From NCBI RefSeq assembly GCF_003944765.1, contig NZ_RWIU01000002.1, positions 310,001 through 374,000 of the forward strand: a stretch of 64,000 bases of DNA, in the 5' to 3' direction. Made by a program: the position numbers and the translations under genes. The notes below the pieces were generated by a model. It did not search any database. It saw only the letters and a program-made list of their open reading frames with translations, and was not told the DNA's origin. Position 1 is the stretch's first letter. Each line of letters opens with the position of its first letter. The stretch comes from Hymenobacter perfusus (GTDB lineage: Bacteria > Bacteroidota > Bacteroidia > Cytophagales > Hymenobacteraceae). Shown piece after piece: positions 59,842-64,000 of this stretch.

Positions 59842-61167
59842 TTACAGCCCGTGGGCTTCCTGCATGGAGGCGCGACAAGCAGTGAGGTAGTGGTCCACGA
59901 GGTCGTCGGTCATGGCAGTGCTCACGAACAGGGCCTCGTACTGGGCCGGAGCTAGGTAAATACCCCGGTGGAGCATGGCCTGGAAGTAGCGGCCGAAGGC
60001 TTCGGTATCGGAGGTTTTAGCCGATTCCAAGTCGGTTACGGGCTGATCGGTGAAGAACACGCTGAACATGGAGCCGACCTGATTCACGGTGTAGTTCAGG
60101 CCCAGCTCTTGGCAGATCTGGCGGGTGCCGTCGGCAATGCGGGTGGTGGTGCGGTTGAGCTGGTCGTAGAGCTCGGGGTGCTGCTGCAGGTAGGTCAGCT
60201 GGGCAATGCCGGCGGCGGTGGCAATGGGGTTGCCTGAGAGCGTGCCCGCCTGGTACACCTTGCCGGCCGGGGCCACGTTGTCCATGATGTCCTGGCGGCC
60301 GCCGTACGCGCCCACCGGCATCCCACCCCCGATGATTTTGCCTAGCGTCGTCATGTCGGGGGTGATGCCGTAGAGCTCCTGCGCCCCGCCCCGGGCCAGC
60401 CGGAAGCCGGTCATTACCTCATCGAAAATCAACACGATGCCGTGTTGGGTACACAGGTCGCGCAATCCTTGCAGGTAGCCTTCGGCGGGAGCCACCAGGC
60501 CCATATTGCCCACTACCGGCTCCAGAATAAGGGCGGCTACCCGGCCGTCGTTGGCAGCAATGATGCGCTCCACGGCGGGCAGGTCGTTGTAGGGCACCGT
60601 GAGGGTATCCTGGGCCACGCCCTCAGTAACGCCCGGCGAATCGGGCGCGCCGAGGGTGAGGGCGCCCGAGCCGGCGGCAATCAGGAAGGAGTCGCCGTGA
60701 CCGTGGTAGCAGCCTTCGAACTTGATGATTTTGTTGCGGCCAGTGTAGCCCCGCGCCACCCGAATAGCCGACATCGTGGCCTCGGTGCCGGAATTCACCA
60801 GCCGAACTTTCTCGATGCTGGGCACCATCTGCTTGATGAGCTCGGCCATTTCCACCTCCCGCTGGGTAGGCGCGCCAAAGGAAAGCGAGTTGCCGATGGC
60901 GCCGCGCACGGCTTCCAGCACAATTTCCGGAGCATGACCCAGAATCATCGGGCCCCAGGAGTTGATGAAGTCGAGGTAGCGGTTGCCGTCCACGTCGGTC
61001 AGCCAGGCCCCTTTAGCCGACTGCATGAACACCGGATGGCCGCCCACAGCGCGAAAAGCGCGCACCGGAGAGTTTACCCCACCCGGAATATGGTCTTTGG
61101 CCCGGGTGAACAGGGCATCGGAAGTGGCTAAGGAGAGGGGCATAGCGGGTGTTGCGGATGCAGACAT
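59842..61167 (-). CDS. hemL: Glutamate-1-semialdehyde 2,1-aminomutase
   Basis: A 441-residue PLP enzyme of class III aminotransferases that makes 5-aminolevulinate in the C5 haem pathway. Motifs: PGGVNSPVRAF, NSGTEATMSAIRVARGYTGR, LIFDEVMTGFR and the PLP-binding lysine K277 in TTLGKIIGGGMPVG. A start at 61143 (MPLSLATSDALF) is equally possible. The long 3' neighbour on the minus strand is a type-1 periplasmic-binding-fold protein. Confidence 0.97.
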   Translation of the reverse strand: MSASATPAMPLSLATSDALFTRAKDHIPGGVNSPVRAFRAVGGHPVFMQSAKGAWLTDVDGNRYLDFINSWGPMILGHAPEIVLEAVRGAIGNSLSFGAPTQREVEMAELIKQMVPSIEKVRLVNSGTEATMSAIRVARGYTGRNKIIKFEGCYHGHGDSFLIAAGSGALTLGAPDSPGVTEGVAQDTLTVPYNDLPAVERIIAANDGRVAALILEPVVGNMGLVAPAEGYLQGLRDLCTQHGIVLIFDEVMTGFRLARGGAQELYGITPDMTTLGKIIGGGMPVGAYGGRQDIMDNVAPAGKVYQAGTLSGNPIATAAGIAQLTYLQQHPELYDQLNRTTTRIADGTRQICQELGLNYTVNQVGSMFSVFFTDQPVTDLESAKTSDTEAFGRYFQAMLHRGIYLAPAQYEALFVSTAMTDDLVDHYLTACRASMQEAHGL

Positions 61168-61269
61168 GAACGGAAAGCTGAGGGAGACGTGCAGTGAAAC
61201 AGAGAACAAAACAGCGGAGTGACGGGCATCTCACTACTCAATACCCACTACTCTATACTAATAAGCAAC

Positions 61270-63204
61270 CTACCGGATGCCCACCGGGTTCAGGACTTCC
61301 ACTTCCAGTCGTTCCAGTTTGGTAATGGGCACGTACTGGTTGTCGTGGGCGCCGGCCGGGTAGCCGATGCCCTGGAACACGGCTCCCGAAACCGGCCCGC
61401 CATTGGCCAGCTGCTGCTGAAACGCGGGGCCGTATTGATGCAGCTGGCTACCGAAATAGTACAGCAGCTCGAAGCCGGTGAAGGCAAAAACCGACGGCGG
61501 CAGGTTCTGGCGCTGCACGTAAAGCTGCCGGAAGCGGCGCACCCCGGAGTTGGTTTTATCGAGGAATTTCGGGTGCACAAAGTACACATCGCGGGCATCC
61601 AGCTGGCCCAGACCGATGCGGTTGTTATCCAGCCAGGAAGCGTAGGTAATGACCGGCAGACGAGCGTCCTGAGCCTTGAGCATGCCCAGCGTATACGGCC
61701 CGGCCTTCTTCCCATCGGAGGCTACCACCAGATGCCCGATGTTTTTCAGATCAACACCCGCAAAGCCGGCGGCCAGGGACTCTTCCACGTCGGAGTTGAT
61801 GCGGCGCAGCTGCAGCACGCGGCCACCCAGCGCCTCGTAGGCCTGCTTGTAGGCGGCCCCGAAATCTTCCTCGTCCTTGGTGTCTTCGTAGAGTACCACG
61901 GCCGTACGAGAGCCGCCGAGGCGGCTAAAGGCAAACTGCGCCGCCTGCCGGGCCTGGGTGGCGGTGCTGGGCTCGAACAGGTAATGCCAGGGATTGTCCA
62001 GCACCAGACTGCCATCCTGCGACAACGGGTTGACCACCGCAATCTGCCGCTGCTGAGCGTAGCGGGCCAGAATCTTGGACCCCGACTTGTATACCGGCCC
62101 GATGATCAGGTCCATGCCGGCCAGCTCGGGCAGGGCCAGCACCTGTTTGAGCTGGGTGGTATCGGCACCGGTATCGTAGGTGAACAGCTGCACCGGCCGG
62201 CCTTCGCGCTGCAAGGAGTCCTGGGCCAGGCGCAGGCCGGCGTACAGGTCCGTCACGAACTGATTTTTGCGCCGCTTCTCCCAGCTCGGGTCGTTGAACT
62301 CGAAGGGTAGGAGTACCCCGATGTTGTAGGTGGATTTTTTAGCGGCCTGGGGGCGGGGTGTGTAGCGGGTCCGGTCGAGCTGAAACTGGCTGATAAGCTG
62401 GTCGAGCTGGCCTTTGTCGGCCTCGGTGTACCAGCCGCCGTTGGCCAGCTTATCGGCGTAGGCGCGGGCCAGCATGGCTTCCTGGGGGTAGCTTTTGAGC
62501 AGGTTCTGGAAAGTGGCTTTGTCCTTAACGCGGGGCAGGTAGGTGGCCTTCATGTTCTCCCGCTCGGTGGTCAGGCGGCCTTCCGGTACCTGGACCAGCA
62601 CCCGCAGGGCATTCTCGAAGTCGCCCTGCTCAAACGATACCTGACCCTGCAGGAAAAATGCCTCCGCCAGCGCCGGCCACTGGGCATACTCGCTGCGCAG
62701 CAGGTTCAGCATCTGCTCGGCTTCGGCCCACTTCTTGGCGCGGCTGGCGGCTACGGCGTAGAGGTAAGCAGCTTCCGGGGCCTTGGCAAACTTGGTGGCC
62801 GGGGCCGTGAGGGGCTCCAGCTCCTGCAGCGCCAGATCGTAGCGCGCTTGGTCTAGCAGGGTTTTACCGTTTTTGTAGCGCACGTTGGGGTCGGTGGAAC
62901 CCAGGTTAGCCGGTAGGGGAGGCCCCGTAGGCTTGGGTGCCGCAGAAGTAGCCGGCCGGGTAGGGGTGGGCTTAGCGGGGGCCGTTGGGGCAGGTTTGGG
63001 GGCCGTGGCCGCCGGTTTGGTAGCAGCGGCGGCGGGCTTGGCCGGAGTTGTTGCTGGTCTGGCGGGTGTGCCAGGGGCGGGCTTGCTGGTGGCCGGAGCC
63101 GTGGCGGCGGGTTTCTTGGCAGGTGTCTGCTGAGCCGTAGCAGGCGCGACCAGGCCCAGACCGGCCGAAAAAACAACAGCGGGGAGAAAAGAGGAAAGCC
63201 TCAT
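61270..63204 (-). CDS. Large secreted periplasmic-binding (type 1) fold protein with Ala/Pro linker
   Basis: A 644-residue protein with a signal peptide (MRLSSFLPAVVFSAGLGLVAPATAQ). Residues about 28-100 are a low-complexity Ala/Pro/Thr/Lys linker. Then comes a TPR-like helical region (about 105-270, YKNGKTLLDQARYDLALQEL) and a type-1 substrate-binding domain (about 290-640, YNIGVLLPFEFNDPS, MDLIIGPVYKSGSKILARYA). This recalls LpoA-type activators or amino-acid-binding proteins (Peripla_BP_6). No ABC transporter gene is adjacent, so a structural or regulatory envelope role is as likely as transport. Confidence 0.85.
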   Translation of the reverse strand: MRLSSFLPAVVFSAGLGLVAPATAQQTPAKKPAATAPATSKPAPGTPARPATTPAKPAAAATKPAATAPKPAPTAPAKPTPTRPATSAAPKPTGPPLPANLGSTDPNVRYKNGKTLLDQARYDLALQELEPLTAPATKFAKAPEAAYLYAVAASRAKKWAEAEQMLNLLRSEYAQWPALAEAFFLQGQVSFEQGDFENALRVLVQVPEGRLTTERENMKATYLPRVKDKATFQNLLKSYPQEAMLARAYADKLANGGWYTEADKGQLDQLISQFQLDRTRYTPRPQAAKKSTYNIGVLLPFEFNDPSWEKRRKNQFVTDLYAGLRLAQDSLQREGRPVQLFTYDTGADTTQLKQVLALPELAGMDLIIGPVYKSGSKILARYAQQRQIAVVNPLSQDGSLVLDNPWHYLFEPSTATQARQAAQFAFSRLGGSRTAVVLYEDTKDEEDFGAAYKQAYEALGGRVLQLRRINSDVEESLAAGFAGVDLKNIGHLVVASDGKKAGPYTLGMLKAQDARLPVITYASWLDNNRIGLGQLDARDVYFVHPKFLDKTNSGVRRFRQLYVQRQNLPPSVFAFTGFELLYYFGSQLHQYGPAFQQQLANGGPVSGAVFQGIGYPAGAHDNQYVPITKLERLEVEVLNPVGIR

Positions 63205-63269
63205 AAACCGAGGAGCCAGGGGAAAAGGCGGGAGGAACCACGGAGCCGCAACCGGCGCAACTCACCGGG

Positions 63270-63277
63270 CAAAGGTA
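63270..63277 (-). promoter_or_regulatory. -7 box of the binding-fold protein gene
   Basis: On the minus strand TACCTTTG matches TAnnTTTG exactly and lies 66 bp before the ATG at 63204. It is divergent from the ABC exporter promoter at 63347-63413. Confidence 0.6.
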
Positions 63278-63346
63278 CGCAGTTGCGGCGGGGAAGACGT
63301 AGCCCCGCTGCGTCCGGGCGGCTACCGGCGGTTAATTGGAATTATT

Positions 63347-63413
63347 TTAATCTGGAATTAAGCTGCATTTAACCCGGTCTTAAGTTTAGGCCTGCCGGGC
63401 GGCCGTACCTTTG
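63347..63413 (+). promoter_or_regulatory. Activator-type promoter of the ABC exporter: four 11-bp repeats plus -7 box
   Basis: TTAAT/TTAAG/TTAAC/TTAAG cores start at 63347, 63358, 63369 and 63380, an exact 11-bp period. The last core is 26 bp (15 plus 11) upstream of TACCTTTG (63406-63413), so it is on the same face of the helix as the three similar promoters in this window but one period further away. The exporter ATG lies 140 bp after the -7 box. Rest of the 348-bp spacer: no gene seen. Confidence 0.68.
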
Positions 63414-63552
63414 TCACGGTTGAGCTGCCGTCGATTCAGTGGTCCTACGCAGGTTGTAGAACTTTCCGGTGCGTGGGAGTTATTGAGTTGCTGGCCTGCT
63501 TCCAACTGGCTCTTCGGAGCTGCCTGTTCTGCTTGCCACCACTACTCCCCCT

Positions 63553-64000
63553 ATGGCCGACCACCCCGAACCCTCCCTCACTCCCGGGCAGCGCCTGCTG
63601 CGCCTGCTGGCGTCTGAGCGCCGCGACATTACCTACTTATACGTGTACGCCGCCCTCACCGGGCTTATCAGCCTGACGCTGCCGCTGGGCGTACAATCCG
63701 TTATCGGCTTCGTGAGCAGCGGCGACGTGAGCACCTCGCTCATCGTGCTCATCGGCTTTATTGTGGTGGGCACGTTTCTGGTAGGCGCGCTGCAGGTAAT
63801 GCAGCTGTACCTGGTAGAGTTTATTCAGCAGCGGCTGTTTGCCCGCATCAGCCTGGATTTTGCCGTCCGCCTGCCCCGCATCCGGACCGAGCAGCTGGAT
63901 GGCCAGTACCTGCCGGAGCTGGTAAACCGCCTGCTTGATACGCCCACGCTGCAAAAAGGCCTTTCCACGCTGCTGGTCGAGTTTTCGGCGGCGGCTTTGC
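63553..64000 (+). CDS. ABC exporter with fused membrane and ATPase domains (partial)
   Basis: The first 149 residues are visible. After a short cytosolic start (MADHPEPSLTPGQRLLRLLA) comes a type-I ABC exporter membrane domain: helices YLYVYAALTGLISLTLPLGV and TSLIVLIGFIVVGTFLVGAL, then the intracellular loop start VEFIQQRLFARISLDFAVRL. The pattern is that of HlyB/peptidase-less toxin exporters or LapB-like type I secretion ABC proteins. The ATPase domain lies beyond the edge, so the assignment is partial. Confidence 0.8.
   Translation, partial: MADHPEPSLTPGQRLLRLLASERRDITYLYVYAALTGLISLTLPLGVQSVIGFVSSGDVSTSLIVLIGFIVVGTFLVGALQVMQLYLVEFIQQRLFARISLDFAVRLPRIRTEQLDGQYLPELVNRLLDTPTLQKGLSTLLVEFSAAAL

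Overview
The window looks like a chromosomal segment of a high-GC Bacteroidota, most likely Hymenobacter or a close relative (inference). The evidence is a set of gliding-type genes (gldA, gldF, gldG, gldC), Bacteroidota-type -7 promoter boxes (TAnnTTTG), weak or absent Shine-Dalgarno sequences, several GTG/TTG starts, and protein sequences typical of that group. No rRNA, tRNA or CRISPR array was seen.

Layout. 1-11033 (minus strand) is an exopolysaccharide operon of the Wzx/Wzy type: Wza-like export lipoprotein, Wzc-like tyrosine kinase, flippase, polymerase/ligase-like membrane protein, four glycosyltransferases and a truncated secreted protein at the edge. 11304-16293 (plus) holds an OmpR-type two-component pair, then a SulP anion transporter and a beta-carbonic anhydrase, probably a bicarbonate uptake/hydration pair. 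16326-20058 is an accessory island bounded by two ~120-bp direct repeats; it holds a low-GC acyltransferase, a decayed LamG-type gene, a broken IS3-family transposase and an HTH remnant. 20093-29029 has a frameshifted GRDP-like gene and its partner, an NADPH:quinone-type oxidoreductase, a half-size EamA transporter, an FGE/SUMF1-fold protein, an outer-membrane protein, an M1 aminopeptidase and an esterase. 29198-39032 (minus) is a heavy-metal RND efflux cluster: response regulator, kinase, two adaptors, TolC-like channel, CzcA-like pump. 39202-51348 contains a TPR protein, etfBA, a DUF151 nuclease, a YfiT/DinB protein, a Mla-type ABC pair, two SDRs, a GIN-domain lipoprotein and gldA-gldF-gldG. 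51543-55647 is a kaiC-kaiB-kaiB-PAS histidine kinase operon. 55784-63204 has dnaN, gldC, dcd, hemL, a large type-1 periplasmic-binding-fold protein and unknowns. The window ends in a partial ABC exporter.

Three things stand out. First, four promoters (upstream of the SulP gene, the TolC gene, the second efflux adaptor and the terminal ABC exporter) carry four TAA-centred direct repeats with an exact 11-bp period, in fixed helical phase with a TAnnYTTG -7 box. This is the architecture expected for OmpR/PhoB-type activator sites, and two such regulator pairs lie in the window. Second, there is a Kai-type signalling operon without kaiA. Third, intergenic spacers are repeatedly filled by long, near-perfect palindromes of several sequence families; some supply start or stop codons to the flanking genes.
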